Source: Microbacterium sp. ET2 (GTDB lineage: Bacteria; Actinomycetota; Actinomycetes; Actinomycetales; Microbacteriaceae). From it: a stretch of DNA of 64,000 nucleotides. Under the pieces are notes generated by a model that did not search any database, had not been told where the DNA came from, and saw nothing but the letters and a program-made list of their open reading frames with translations. A program made the position numbers and the translations under genes. The DNA is taken from assembly GCF_030347395.1 (NCBI RefSeq), contig NZ_CP128170.1, forward strand, positions 868,001 to 932,000, written 5' to 3'. The first letter of the stretch is position 1; every line of letters begins with the position of its first letter. Of this stretch, positions 8,519 through 17,335 are shown piece after piece.

Positions 8519-9286
8519 GTGACACACGACGATGGGTGGTCCGCCCTCGCGGAGGGCTGGGCCGCGCGGTGGGGCGGAGTGTCGGCGCCCGCGCGTCAGG
8601 CGCTCATCGCCGCGTGCGCCATCGGCCCGGAGATGCGCGTGCTCGACGTCGGCTGCGGTTCGGGCGAGTTCCTCGCCGAGCTCGGCGCAGTCGGCGCACG
8701 AGCGATCGGAGTCGACTCCTCGCCGGCGATGGTCGCGATCGCCGCTCGGCGCGGGGACGCGCGAGAAGCGGATGCTGCCGCCCTCCCCTTCGCCGATGCC
8801 TGGTTCGACGTCGTGACCGCTGTCACCGTCCTCCACCTGACGGATGACCTCGACGCGGCCGTCCGCGAGTGTGCGCGCGTGCTGCGAGCCGGCGGCCTGC
8901 TCGGTGTTGCGGAATGGAGCAGAACCGGCCGGAATGACCTCGCTGTCGTCGAGCGGGCCCTCGAGGTGGCGCTGGATCCCGACACACGCGGGTCCGATTC
9001 CGAGGTCGACGCCACGTCGGATGGAGCGGAGCCGCCGCATCCATCCGCTCTGGATCTCGTTCTGGATGCCGCGGGATTCCGGCGCGTCTCGCACGGCGAG
9101 GTCCAGGTGGGGGTACGGGCCGCCGACGCCGACCAGCTCGCGGCGACGGTGCTGCTCGGCGAGGATGAGGCGACGATCCACGCGCTCTCCGCCGCCATCG
9201 AGACCGCGGCGGAACCGTTCCAGAAGCCCGACGGCGGCTACGAGCTGAGGAACACCTTCCGCTGGCGCGTGGTCTCCCGCACCTGA
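8519..9286 (+). CDS. Class I SAM-dependent methyltransferase
   Basis: A 255-residue cytosolic enzyme transferring methyl from S-adenosylmethionine. Motif I is VLDVGCGSGEFL (41-52), followed by GVDSSPAMVAIA and the aspartate-rich motif DVVTAVTVLHL, as in the Methyltransf_11/25 families of small-molecule methylases. The substrate is unknown. The open frame extends far upstream through repeat DNA, but the GTG at 8519 is preferred: TAAGGT ends 7 nt before it, and the protein begins in register with related methylases. It is convergent with the nucleotidyltransferase-fold gene, stop to stop with 3 bp between. Confidence 0.85.
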   Translation: MTHDDGWSALAEGWAARWGGVSAPARQALIAACAIGPEMRVLDVGCGSGEFLAELGAVGARAIGVDSSPAMVAIAARRGDAREADAAALPFADAWFDVVTAVTVLHLTDDLDAAVRECARVLRAGGLLGVAEWSRTGRNDLAVVERALEVALDPDTRGSDSEVDATSDGAEPPHPSALDLVLDAAGFRRVSHGEVQVGVRAADADQLAATVLLGEDEATIHALSAAIETAAEPFQKPDGGYELRNTFRWRVVSRT

Positions 9287-9289
9287 TCC

Positions 9290-10084
9290 TCAGAATCCGA
9301 GTCGGCGGGCCACGGCGTCCGCCGCGCGCACGGGGAACGCGTCCCAGCCGGGCTCGAGGATCTCGCGGGCCAGTGCGTACAGCCCGCGCGCGGCGTCTTC
9401 CACCGGCGTCGACGCCGCCTCGGCGATGCGGGCGCCCCACTCGGGGAAGTCCCACTCGAATCGGCGAAGCGGGTCGATGCCGTCTCGGCGGGCCGTCGAC
9501 CTGTCACCGAAGCGGCCGCGGATCGCACGCACGAGATGGATGACCGCGGAACCGCGAACGAACTGGCCCGCGTTCAGCACCTCACCGCGACGGGCCCGGC
9601 CGGTACCGAGCAGGAGCTTGATGAACACCAGTGCGGCGTCGTTGGCAGGGTCGAACCGATCCCGCGCCGCCGCGTTCGCGCGGGCGCGAGCGATGAGATC
9701 GGCGGTCGTGCCCCGGTCGTCGTCGACGACGACGGTGGCCTCTTCCGCGACCGCGCCGTCCAGTTCCGCGGCCTCCGAGAAGGCGAACTCGAACACCTGC
9801 CCGTCGTCGTACACGGCGACGAAACCGATCTCGCCCTCGCGTGCGATCACGGCGAGCCGGTCCTGATCGGGCAGCCATGTCAGGTCGTGCCGGACCTCCT
9901 GCCCGCGGCCGTCGGCGATCAGGGCGAAGAAGTCGTGATCGGACCATTCGTCGCGACGGTGAGCCGCGTCGTCCGATGCCGAGCCGAGCAGGACGAGGCC
10001 GATCAATCCGTCGTGCCCCTCCACCCCGGCTGCGAGGCCGCGGCTCAGCGTGGTGAATCGCGCGAGATCGGCGGGCACCGTCAT
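9290..10084 (-). CDS. Nucleotidyltransferase-fold protein
   Basis: A 264-residue protein whose N-terminus shows the DNA pol-beta/minimal nucleotidyltransferase signature GSAS...DEWSDHDFF: Gly34-Ser35 followed by D49 and D51 as the metal-binding pair. It resembles aminoglycoside 6-adenylyltransferase-like proteins in layout (long C-terminal helical domain, W and R rich), but I cannot name a substrate. The ATG lies 4 nt after the malG stop on the same strand, so it is the last gene of the maltose-type operon by position. A role in sugar transport is not obvious, and the link may be read-through only. Confidence 0.65.
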   Translation of the reverse strand: MTVPADLARFTTLSRGLAAGVEGHDGLIGLVLLGSASDDAAHRRDEWSDHDFFALIADGRGQEVRHDLTWLPDQDRLAVIAREGEIGFVAVYDDGQVFEFAFSEAAELDGAVAEEATVVVDDDRGTTADLIARARANAAARDRFDPANDAALVFIKLLLGTGRARRGEVLNAGQFVRGSAVIHLVRAIRGRFGDRSTARRDGIDPLRRFEWDFPEWGARIAEAASTPVEDAARGLYALAREILEPGWDAFPVRAADAVARRLGF

Positions 10085-10088
10085 CCGG

Positions 10089-11057
10089 TCACTTCACGCT
10101 GCCGGCGGTGAGGCCGCCGACGATGAAGCGCTGCAGCGCAAGGAACAGCGCGACGGGGATGATGGCGGCCAGCACCGCGCCCGCGGCGAAGACGCTCCAG
10201 TTGCGCGCGGTCTCCTGGGAGACGAACTGGTACAGACCGACGGCGAGGGTCTGCTTGTCGGGGTCGGAGAGCACGACCGATGCGATGACGAAGTCGTTCG
10301 TCGTCGCCAGGAACGACAGCAGCCCGACGACGGCGAGGATCGGAGCGACCAGGCGCAGGATGATCGTGAAGAAGATGCGCGCGTGACCGGCACCGTCGAT
10401 CTTCGCCGCCTCATCGATGGACGCCGGCACGGTGTTGAAGAACCCGTACATGAGGTAGGTGTTCACGCCGAGCGCGCCGCCGAGGTAGACCATGATCAGC
10501 CCGAGCTGGGAATTCAGTCCGAGCGCCGGGAAGATGTCGGCGATCGCCGACATGAGCAGGAAGATCGCGACGAACGCCAGCAGCTGCGGGAACATCTGCA
10601 CCAGCAGCAGGGTGAGCAGGCCGAACCGGCGGCCCGTGAACCGCATGCGCGAGAACGCATACGCCGCAAGTGCGCCGAGCAGCACCGTTCCGAACGCGGT
10701 GGCGAGCCCGATCACGAGGGTGTTGACGAACCACGCGCCGTAAGGCTGCGACGGGTTCTCGAACAGCCGGAAGTACGCGCCCAGATCGAAGGTGGAGAAC
10801 AGGCTGTTCGCCGTCAGCAGCGTGCCGCCGGGGTTCAGCGACGCCGAGAGCACGTACGCCAGCGGGAACGCGCAGAACAGCAGCATGACGATGCCGATGA
10901 TGTGGCGCCACCCGGTCTCACGGAACCACCGGCCGAAGGGCCGGCGCGGCGCGGGGGCGGCCTTCTCCGCCGCGGCCGCCCCGCGGCGATCGTCGGCGAG
11001 CGCCTCCGCAAGAGCCGGGGCGGGCTGCGACGTCAACGGGTTGGAGTTCAGTGCCAT
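10089..11057 (-). CDS. Maltose-type ABC transporter permease (MalG-like)
   Basis: Inner-membrane permease of a carbohydrate importer (CUT1/MalFG family), 322 residues. It has a cytoplasmic Ala/Pro-rich N-terminus of about 50 residues and six hydrophobic segments. The cytoplasmic EAA loop EAAKIDGAG (216-224) docks the ATPase. The C-terminal FIVGGLTAGSVK is a MalG hallmark. It starts one base downstream of the malF stop (11059), so the two are cotranscribed. Together with MalF it forms the channel through which substrate from the MalE-like lipoprotein passes. Confidence 0.92.
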   Translation of the reverse strand: MALNSNPLTSQPAPALAEALADDRRGAAAAEKAAPAPRRPFGRWFRETGWRHIIGIVMLLFCAFPLAYVLSASLNPGGTLLTANSLFSTFDLGAYFRLFENPSQPYGAWFVNTLVIGLATAFGTVLLGALAAYAFSRMRFTGRRFGLLTLLLVQMFPQLLAFVAIFLLMSAIADIFPALGLNSQLGLIMVYLGGALGVNTYLMYGFFNTVPASIDEAAKIDGAGHARIFFTIILRLVAPILAVVGLLSFLATTNDFVIASVVLSDPDKQTLAVGLYQFVSQETARNWSVFAAGAVLAAIIPVALFLALQRFIVGGLTAGSVK

Positions 11058-11058
11058 C

Positions 11059-12672
11059 TCAGTTCAGCTCCTCGAGGACCTTGGTCTGTCGGAAGCTCAC
11101 GTAGGAGATGACGGCGACCAGGATGAAGATGATGATCGAGAACGCGCTCGCGAGCCCGTAATCGCGGTTGGCGCCGACGAAGGCCACCTTGTAGACCATC
11201 GAGATCAGGATGTCGGTGGCACCGACGTTGATCGACGCGTCGGCGAATCTCGGCCCGCCGTTGGTGAGCATGTAGACGATGTTGAAGTTGTTGAAGTTGA
11301 ACGCGAAGGAGGAGATCAGCAGCGGGGCGACCGAGACCAGCAGAAGCGGGAACTTGATGTGGCGGAAGACCTGCCAGACTCCCGCGCCGTCGACGCGACC
11401 CGCCTCCTGGATGTCATCGGGGATCGACTGCAGCGCACCCGTGCACACCAGGAACATGTAGGGGAAACCGAGCCAGAGGTTGACGATCAGGATCGCGACC
11501 TTCGCCAGTATGGGGTCGAGCAGCCACGGTATCGAGGCGCCGCCGAGCAGGACCTGATTGATGAAGCCGAAGTCCTGGTTGAACATGCCCGCCCAGATCA
11601 GGGCCGACAGGAACGCCGGGAACGCATACGGGAGGATGAGGATGACGCGGTAGTACTTGCGACTCTTCATCTTCGGGTCGTTGAAGACGACCGCGAGGAA
11701 GAGCCCGAGGACGAAGGTGGTCGCCACCGAGAGGAAGGCGAAGACGAAGGTCCAGATCAGAACCGCGATGAACGGGCCTCGGATGGATTCCTCGGTGACG
11801 GCGCGGACGAAGTTCTCCCCGCCGACCCACACCTGCCATCCAGGGAGGATCTCGGTTCCATCGTCGGCGGTGAACGCGCCGGTGCCGATGTCACGGTAGA
11901 CCACGCCCGTCTCGGTGTTGGTCATCGTGTCGGCGACGGGATCCCACTCCAGACTCGACTGGAACAGGTAAGCGTTCGAACCGTCGGTGGTGCGCAGGTA
12001 GCCGTCGTTCAGGTCGTCGTCGAGCGGTACGGCCAGTGCGCCGATCTCGGCCTGGTTGGCGAGGATCTGCGAGAAGTCGAGCACGTCGTAGCCCGCCGCC
12101 TCGGGCGAGGAGATCGACTCCAGCGGCAGCTCGTTGCCGCCCACGCTGAGGTCGCCCGTCTCGGGGTCCTCCACGACGAGGAAGAACTCCCCGTCGCGCG
12201 AGGCGATCTGCACGGGGTACGTCGCGGAGTCCGCCACACGCGTCTGCGACTGCTGAAGCAGAGAGGTGATCGCGTCTTCCTTGTCGGAGTTGTGCCCCGA
12301 TCCGTAGTTGGTGAACGCGATGTAGACGGTGTAGAGCACCACGAAGATCTGGAAGATGAAGAGGAACACCAGACCGGGTGCGAGGTACTTGGCCGGGAGG
12401 AGTCCCGGGATGAGGTAGATCGCGTTGAGGACGACGACGCCCACCGCGATGGCCACCGCGATGACCCACTGCTCCTGGACGACGAGGACGAGGATCGCAT
12501 AGATCGCCATCGCGTCCACGATGCCCAGGGCGACGATCTTGAACAGCCACACCTTCCAGCCGGCAGAGGCGGCGTCGGCGAAAGCCGCAGCGCGGCGGCG
12601 GCGCTTCTCCGTGGCCGGATCGGCTCGACGATCGGATGCGCGGTCGTCGGTGTCGAGTGTCGGAATCGTCAT
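11059..12672 (-). CDS. Maltose-type ABC transporter permease (MalF-like, with large P2 loop)
   Basis: A 537-residue permease. After a basic N-terminus come several membrane spans. An extracytoplasmic insertion of about 150 residues (roughly 150-300), between the segment ending FVVLYTVYIAFTNYG and the one starting FIAVLIWTFVFAF, corresponds to the P2 loop that in E. coli MalF contacts the binding protein. The EAA loop is present as QEAGRVDGAG. The size and the P2 loop argue for maltose/maltodextrin rather than a generic sugar. The frame is open up to 12879, but the ATG at 12672 has a clear Shine-Dalgarno (AAGGAG, 7 nt upstream). A terminator-like hairpin at 12727-12764 separates it from malE. 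Confidence 0.92.
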   Translation of the reverse strand: MTIPTLDTDDRASDRRADPATEKRRRRAAAFADAASAGWKVWLFKIVALGIVDAMAIYAILVLVVQEQWVIAVAIAVGVVVLNAIYLIPGLLPAKYLAPGLVFLFIFQIFVVLYTVYIAFTNYGSGHNSDKEDAITSLLQQSQTRVADSATYPVQIASRDGEFFLVVEDPETGDLSVGGNELPLESISSPEAAGYDVLDFSQILANQAEIGALAVPLDDDLNDGYLRTTDGSNAYLFQSSLEWDPVADTMTNTETGVVYRDIGTGAFTADDGTEILPGWQVWVGGENFVRAVTEESIRGPFIAVLIWTFVFAFLSVATTFVLGLFLAVVFNDPKMKSRKYYRVILILPYAFPAFLSALIWAGMFNQDFGFINQVLLGGASIPWLLDPILAKVAILIVNLWLGFPYMFLVCTGALQSIPDDIQEAGRVDGAGVWQVFRHIKFPLLLVSVAPLLISSFAFNFNNFNIVYMLTNGGPRFADASINVGATDILISMVYKVAFVGANRDYGLASAFSIIIFILVAVISYVSFRQTKVLEELN

Positions 12673-12726
12673 CGAGGCTCCTTGGCGGACGATCGACGGC
12701 ACGGTCGATCTGTCGAAGAAAAGGGG

Positions 12727-12764
12727 TTCGGCGGGGATGCCGCCTGAGCGACACCCCCGCCGAA
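12727..12764 (-). terminator. Attenuating hairpin between malE-like and malF-like genes
   Basis: TTCGGCGGGG / CCCCGCCGAA form a perfect 10-bp stem with an 18-nt loop, followed on the minus strand by CCCCTTTTCTTC. It sits 5 nt after the malE stop. Such partial terminators or 3'-end stabilisers usually let the binding protein be made in excess over the permeases. Confidence 0.7.
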
Positions 12765-12769
12765 GGCGA

Positions 12770-14023
12770 TCAGCCGATCTTGCCCTGGATGTTCTCGGCC
12801 ATGGTCGTCCAGCTGGAGACCGGGTCGGAACCCTGGATGATGGCGACCTCGGTGGTGCCCCAGTCGTCCCACACGGCACCCATCTGCGGGATGCTCGGCA
12901 TCGGCACGGCCTCGGCTCCGACCGCGGCGAAGCCCGCGACGATCGGGTCGGTCTGCGCGGCTTCGAAGGACTCGGTCAGCGCGGGGGCACGGCCACCGGC
13001 CTCGAACAGCGCGGTCTGCACTTCGGGGGTCGCGATGTAGTTCACGAGGAACTCGTTCGCCGCGAGGGCGTTCTCCGACTGCGAGCTGAGGAAGAAGGTC
13101 TGCACACCGGCGAACGGGCGGGCGGTGTCGCCACCGGCCGACGGGATCGGGTCGACGGCGACGTTGACGCCGGCGTCCACCGCGTCAGCGATGTTCCAGG
13201 GGCCGGTGAGGAAGAACGGCGCCTGACCGGCGTTGAAGGCCTCCTTGGCGAGGTCGCCGTCGAGGTTGAGGTTGAACACGCCCGCGGCACCCTGCTGGCC
13301 GAGCCACGTCGCGAACTGCTGACCAGCCTCGTCACCGATGGTGAGGTTTGCGGCGTCGTACGAGCCGTCCGCGTTCTGGGCGAAGACCGAGTTCCCGAAG
13401 GAGGTCTGGAACGGGTAGAGGTGGTACGGGTCGGAGTTCTGGGGGTTCAGGCCCACCACGAAGGGGTACTCCGTGCCGGCCGCGGTGCCCTTGGCGATCA
13501 TGTCGTCGAAGTTGGTGGGCGCCTCGGGAACGAGGTCGGCATTGCGGACGAGCGCGATGTTCTCGATCGCGTAGGGCAGGCCATAGGTGTTGCCGTCGTA
13601 GGTGACGGCCGCGATGGCGACCTCTTCGAACTCGGCCGCCTTGTCACCGAGCTCGACGGGCGCGACGACGCCGTCCTGCACGAAGGCACCGGTCCAGTCG
13701 TGGCCACCGATCGTGATGTCAGGGCCTTCACCGCTCGGGACCTGGGTGATGAAGTCCTGCTGGATGTCCTCGTACTCCTTGACCACGAGGTCGACGGCGA
13801 TGCCCTTCTCTTCCTCGAAGGCGGTCGCGACATCCTGCAGGGCGCGCTCACGATCGGCGTCGACCCAGACCGTCAGAGTGTTCTCGGCTGCGCCGGAGTC
13901 GCCGCCGTTGTCGGTGCCACCGGAGCTCTCGCCACCGCCGCCGCCCGCGCAGCCGGCGAGCACAACGGCCCCGCCGACCAGGAATGCACTGAGACCCAGC
14001 GCACGCTTGTTCATCACCTTCAT
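12770..14023 (-). CDS. Maltose-type ABC transporter substrate-binding lipoprotein (MalE-like)
   Basis: A 417-residue extracellular solute-binding protein, family 1. The signal sequence ends in a lipobox VLAGC with Cys25 as lipidation site, then a Gly/Ser linker. The mature part starts LTVWVDADRERALQDVATAF and has the usual two-lobe pattern, including PYAIENIALVRNADLV and FFLTGPWNIADA. The ATG at 14023 has AGAGG about 10 nt upstream; upstream extension of the frame to 14263 would run through the operators and is rejected. It is the first gene of the malE-F-G operon, and two LacI-type operators lie upstream. No msmX/msiK/malK gene is present, so a shared ATPase elsewhere must energise the system. 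Confidence 0.92.
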   Translation of the reverse strand: MKVMNKRALGLSAFLVGGAVVLAGCAGGGGGESSGGTDNGGDSGAAENTLTVWVDADRERALQDVATAFEEEKGIAVDLVVKEYEDIQQDFITQVPSGEGPDITIGGHDWTGAFVQDGVVAPVELGDKAAEFEEVAIAAVTYDGNTYGLPYAIENIALVRNADLVPEAPTNFDDMIAKGTAAGTEYPFVVGLNPQNSDPYHLYPFQTSFGNSVFAQNADGSYDAANLTIGDEAGQQFATWLGQQGAAGVFNLNLDGDLAKEAFNAGQAPFFLTGPWNIADAVDAGVNVAVDPIPSAGGDTARPFAGVQTFFLSSQSENALAANEFLVNYIATPEVQTALFEAGGRAPALTESFEAAQTDPIVAGFAAVGAEAVPMPSIPQMGAVWDDWGTTEVAIIQGSDPVSSWTTMAENIQGKIG

Positions 14024-14093
14024 CGGTGTTCGCCTCTTTCTTTGGGGAGGGCGACCGGTCCGCGGGAGGCGGCTCCTTTGTCGCCAGCTCGTG

Positions 14094-14109
14094 TTGCAAG
14101 CGCTTACAG
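14094..14109. promoter_or_regulatory. LacI-family operator 1 of the mal-type operon
   Basis: TTGCAAGCGCTTACAG contains the palindrome AAGCGCTT (14098-14105), the central core of LacI/MalR/CcpA-type operators. It is 70 bp upstream of the malE start, near the expected promoter. The matching regulator gene is not in the window. Confidence 0.8.
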
Positions 14110-14222
14110 TTTGCGTCAGTCGCGCGCACTTCGCAATCCCGCCCGGTCGGTCGATACCATCCTGTGACCGTTCCCGCGCTGCAATTGTGTCGAACACACA
14201 ACGACCGGCCAGTCCATCCTGT

Positions 14223-14238
14223 TTGGAAGCGCTTACAT
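14223..14238. promoter_or_regulatory. LacI-family operator 2 of the mal-type operon
   Basis: TTGGAAGCGCTTACAT repeats the AAGCGCTT palindrome at 14227-14234, 129 bp from the first copy centre to centre. Paired sites at this spacing would allow repressor looping over the malE promoter. The site is 105 bp from the divergent yajQ start and could also touch that promoter. Confidence 0.75.
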
Positions 14239-14342
14239 CTACAGTTTCAAATGTTGTCGTCACCGAGATTTCGTCGCAGGCGACGATGCGATCTCCGACG
14301 CTCTCCCGGATGGTGGCGCGGAGGGCTCGCTAGACTCCCGGC

Positions 14343-14831
14343 ATGGCCGACTCAAGTTTTGACATCGTCTCGAAAATCGATCGGCAGGAAGCCGACAACG
14401 CGCTGAACCAGGCACGGAAGGAGGTCGAGCAGCGCTACGACTTCAAGGGCACCGACGCGTCCATCGAATGGAGCGGCGAGTCGATCCTCATCAAGGCGAA
14501 CTCCGAGGAGCGCGCGAAGGCGGTGCTCGACGTCTTCCAGACCAAGCTCATCAAGCGCGGCATCTCACTGAAGAGCCTCGACTCCGGAGAGCCGACGGCG
14601 AGCGGTAAGGAATACCGCATCGTTTCGACGCTCAAGGAAGGCATCTCGCAGGACAATGCCAAGAAGATCGGCAAGATCATCCGAGATGAAGGTCCGAAGT
14701 CGGTGAAGTCGCAGATCCAGGGCGACGAGCTGCGCGTGCAGTCGAAGTCTCGCGACGACCTGCAGGAGGTCCAGCGCCTGCTGAAGGCCGCCGACCTGGA
14801 CGTCGACCTGCAGTTCGTCAACTACCGGTAA
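14343..14831 (+). CDS. YajQ family nucleotide-binding protein
   Basis: A 162-residue cytosolic protein of the YajQ/UPF0234 family, built of two RNP-like alpha/beta domains. Some members bind cyclic di-GMP or nucleotides. The full-length family signatures are visible: [13 protein letters not shown] at the N-terminus, [13 protein letters not shown] (31-43) and the C-terminal LQFVNYR. TAGACT ends 6 nt before the ATG with no Shine-Dalgarno, so the message is probably leaderless. Divergent from the mal-type operon across a 319-bp region holding the two LacI-type operators. Confidence 0.95.
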   Translation: MADSSFDIVSKIDRQEADNALNQARKEVEQRYDFKGTDASIEWSGESILIKANSEERAKAVLDVFQTKLIKRGISLKSLDSGEPTASGKEYRIVSTLKEGISQDNAKKIGKIIRDEGPKSVKSQIQGDELRVQSKSRDDLQEVQRLLKAADLDVDLQFVNYR

Positions 14832-14848
14832 GCGGCGGATCCCGGTCT

Positions 14849-15232
14849 GTGGAATTCTGGCGCTCAGGAGCACGATGGCTCCTCGCCGCACTCCTTGCGG
14901 CTGCGGGGATCTCTCATCTCACCTGGGGTCGGAGGGGATACCGGATCGTGGTGCCCGACTGGTCGACACGGACGACCGGCCTGAGCAAAGACGCCATCGT
15001 CGTGAGTTCGGGCGTCGCGGAACTCCTGCTCGCCGGCGCCGTCGCCACCATTCCCCGGGAACGCAGCGTGGGGTGGCTGGTCGCCGCGTTCTTCGTGGCC
15101 GTCTTCCCCGGCAACATGCACCAGTGGCGCACGGGCCGCTCCGCCCCGATGCTGCGGACCGACCGCGCACGATTCAACCGACTGCTCCTCCAACCCGTCC
15201 TCATCCTGTGGGCACTATGGGCTACCCGCTGA
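14849..15232 (+). CDS. DoxX-like small membrane protein
   Basis: A 127-residue protein with about four hydrophobic segments (WLLAALLAAAGISHL, AIVVSSGVAELLLAGAVATI, VGWLVAAFFVAVFPGNMHQW, LLQPVLILWALW). The GISHL plus GNMHQW pattern is typical of DoxX/DoxX-like membrane proteins, whose roles are mostly unknown. It starts at a GTG 17 nt after yajQ and is probably cotranscribed with it. The quinone reductase gene follows within 40 nt. Confidence 0.7.
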   Translation: MEFWRSGARWLLAALLAAAGISHLTWGRRGYRIVVPDWSTRTTGLSKDAIVVSSGVAELLLAGAVATIPRERSVGWLVAAFFVAVFPGNMHQWRTGRSAPMLRTDRARFNRLLLQPVLILWALWATR

Positions 15233-15270
15233 TGGGAATGGGCGAGGGAGGCGCGCGCGTTGGGGACTCC

Positions 15271-16299
15271 ATGCGATCGATCGTGTACTCCCAGACCGGC
15301 GACTCCTCTGTCCTCACCGCCGTCGAGCGAGACCTCCCGCAGCCAGGACCTGGCGACGTGCGGATCCGCGTCGCCGTCTCCGGCGTCAACCCCACAGATT
15401 GGAAGGCGCGTCGGAACGGGGCTGCCGCCGCGACCTTCGGTGAGGTCATCCCCAACCAGGATGGCGCCGGCGTCGTCGACGCCGTCGGCGACGGGGTCGA
15501 CTCGCCCGCCGTGGGCGACCGCGTCTGGCTCTATCTCGCGCAGCACGAGCGACCGACGGGAACCGCCCAGGAATACACCGTCGTTCCTGCCGAGCGTGCC
15601 GTTGCCCTCCCGGAAGGCGTCGGTTTCGACATCGCCGCCAGTCTCGGCGTTCCGGCGATGACCGCCCATCGCGCCCTCACGATCCACGAGGACGGTCCCG
15701 CCCGCCTCTCCCCCGGCGCGCTGGCCGGGCGCACCGTTCTCGTTGCCGGCGGCGCAGGCGCCGTCGGCCATGCGGCCATCCAGCTGGCGCGGTGGGCGGG
15801 GGCCACCGTCATCGCGACCGTCTCCAGCGACGAGAAGGCCGCGCTCGCCCAGGACGCGGGCGCGCACCACACCGTGAACTACAACAGCGAAGACGTCGCC
15901 CGTCGCATCCTCGAGATCGCTCCTGGCGGAGTCGAACAGATCGTCGAGGTGTCGCCGGCCGACAACTTCGCACTTGACACCGACGTCATCGGCAATCACG
16001 GAAGCATCGCCTACTACGCCAATAACGGTGGCGACGAGGCAACGATCGCCATCCTGCCCACTTTCGCGAAGAACGTCCGCATCCAAGGCCTGCTCATGTA
16101 CACCGTGGGCGAGCGTGCGCTGACGGCGGCCGCCGAGGACATCACCGCGGCGCTTCGCGACGGGGCACTTCCCGTCGGCGAAAGCGCGGGGCTCCCCCTC
16201 ACGTGGTTCGACCTCGACGACACCGCAGCGGCGCACGACGCGGTGGAGAACGGCGCGATCGGCAAGGTCCTGATCGACGTCTCCGGCGACAATCAGTGA
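15271..16299 (+). CDS. NADPH:quinone reductase, zinc-independent medium-chain dehydrogenase
   Basis: A 342-residue QOR-type enzyme that would reduce quinones or enones with NADPH. The N-terminal GroES-like half contains SGVNPTDWKARRNG and PNQDGAGVVDAVGDGVD. The Rossmann half has VLVAGGAGAVGHAAIQLARW followed by the acidic/basic loop SSDEKAALAQDAGAHH. No catalytic-zinc cysteine cluster is seen. The frame is open upstream to 14875, overlapping the DoxX gene; the ATG at 15271 is chosen because the protein then begins with the family-typical MRSIVYSQTG. Its stop overlaps by 7 nt the stop of the convergent hydrolase. Confidence 0.88.
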   Translation: MRSIVYSQTGDSSVLTAVERDLPQPGPGDVRIRVAVSGVNPTDWKARRNGAAAATFGEVIPNQDGAGVVDAVGDGVDSPAVGDRVWLYLAQHERPTGTAQEYTVVPAERAVALPEGVGFDIAASLGVPAMTAHRALTIHEDGPARLSPGALAGRTVLVAGGAGAVGHAAIQLARWAGATVIATVSSDEKAALAQDAGAHHTVNYNSEDVARRILEIAPGGVEQIVEVSPADNFALDTDVIGNHGSIAYYANNGGDEATIAILPTFAKNVRIQGLLMYTVGERALTAAAEDITAALRDGALPVGESAGLPLTWFDLDDTAAAHDAVENGAIGKVLIDVSGDNQ

Positions 16300-17324
16300 C
16301 GACTGAGCATCGCCGTAGTCCACCGTTCCATCCGCTCGTAGGCTTCCGCGCGCGCCTCGCGGCGGGACAGGAAGACATCGTGCAACGCGCCGTCGATCCG
16401 CTCGATCGTCACCGACGATCCGAGCTTGAGCGCCGCGCGCGCGATGTCGTCGACCACCAGCACCGAATCGGCGCGGGTCAGCTCGTCATCCCACCGCGTC
16501 GGCGCGACGCTTCGCGCCGACAGCAGCACGCACACCGGTACCGAGATGCCGAGGCCCTTCGAGACCGCCGCATGACCCGCGACGATCGCCCGCATCCACC
16601 CCACGTGCACGGGCAGGCTGCGTTCCGGCCGCCACGCCGGATCCACCTGCACGGGGTCATCGGCATCGGCAACCTCCGCCTGCGCCCGCGCATAGAAGCC
16701 TCCGTCCACCTGCGGCCAGAGATCCAGCGGCCGACGGCGGGAGTGGATGTCGAGCACCGGTGTGATCGCCTGCCGCACGGAGGCGCTCAGCTGGAATTCG
16801 AGCCACGGGCTGTTGAGGACGACGGCAGCCGCCGCGTCGGGATGACGTGCGGCCCACAGGCTCAGCGTGAGTCCACCGGTCGAGTGCCCGAACAGCACGA
16901 GCCGGCGCTCCCCCGTGCCATCCGCTTCCCGCCCCATCGCCGTCAACGCTGCGGCGATGTCGGCGTCGTAATCCCCGAGGTCGCCGATGTAGCCCGGTGT
17001 CTGGCCGGGACGGAGGCTCCGGCCGTACTTCCGGAGGTCGAGCGCGTAGAACCTCGCGCCTCGCTCGGCCCAGAACCGGGCCAGACGCGTCTGGAAGAAG
17101 TAGTCAGACCAGCCGTGGACGTAGAGCACATCGACGTCGGCGAAGGGCCGCGGACCTCCCGTGAAGAAATCCACCAGCGAGCGGCGAGGCAGCAGCCGCA
17201 CCAGCGTCGCGACGACCGCGCCCTCATCGTCGTCGGGGAGCGACAGCGTCAGCCGCTCGAACGGCGGCCCGAGGACATCCGGCACCCAGCCCTCGGTCAT
17301 CCGATCGGCCCAGCGTCGGGTCAC
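16293..17324 (-). CDS. Alpha/beta hydrolase (serine aminopeptidase S33/lysophospholipase-like)
   Basis: A 343-residue cytosolic esterase or lipase-like protein. It has the oxyanion motif VLYVHGWSDYFFQTRLA (67-83), the nucleophile elbow FGHSTGG with Ser148, and a late GALHDVFLS that fits the catalytic histidine. LDLRKYGRS before the nucleophile is typical of the Hydrolase_4/YpfH-like monoacylglycerol lipase group. Start: GTG at 17324, or ATG at 17300 (MTEGWVPD); neither has a strong Shine-Dalgarno, and I keep the longer form with low certainty. A 61-codon membrane gene lies directly upstream (its stop is 12 nt before the GTG). Confidence 0.83.
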   Translation of the reverse strand: MTRRWADRMTEGWVPDVLGPPFERLTLSLPDDDEGAVVATLVRLLPRRSLVDFFTGGPRPFADVDVLYVHGWSDYFFQTRLARFWAERGARFYALDLRKYGRSLRPGQTPGYIGDLGDYDADIAAALTAMGREADGTGERRLVLFGHSTGGLTLSLWAARHPDAAAAVVLNSPWLEFQLSASVRQAITPVLDIHSRRRPLDLWPQVDGGFYARAQAEVADADDPVQVDPAWRPERSLPVHVGWMRAIVAGHAAVSKGLGISVPVCVLLSARSVAPTRWDDELTRADSVLVVDDIARAALKLGSSVTIERIDGALHDVFLSRREARAEAYERMERWTTAMLSRH

Positions 17325-17335
17325 CGACTCAGCGG

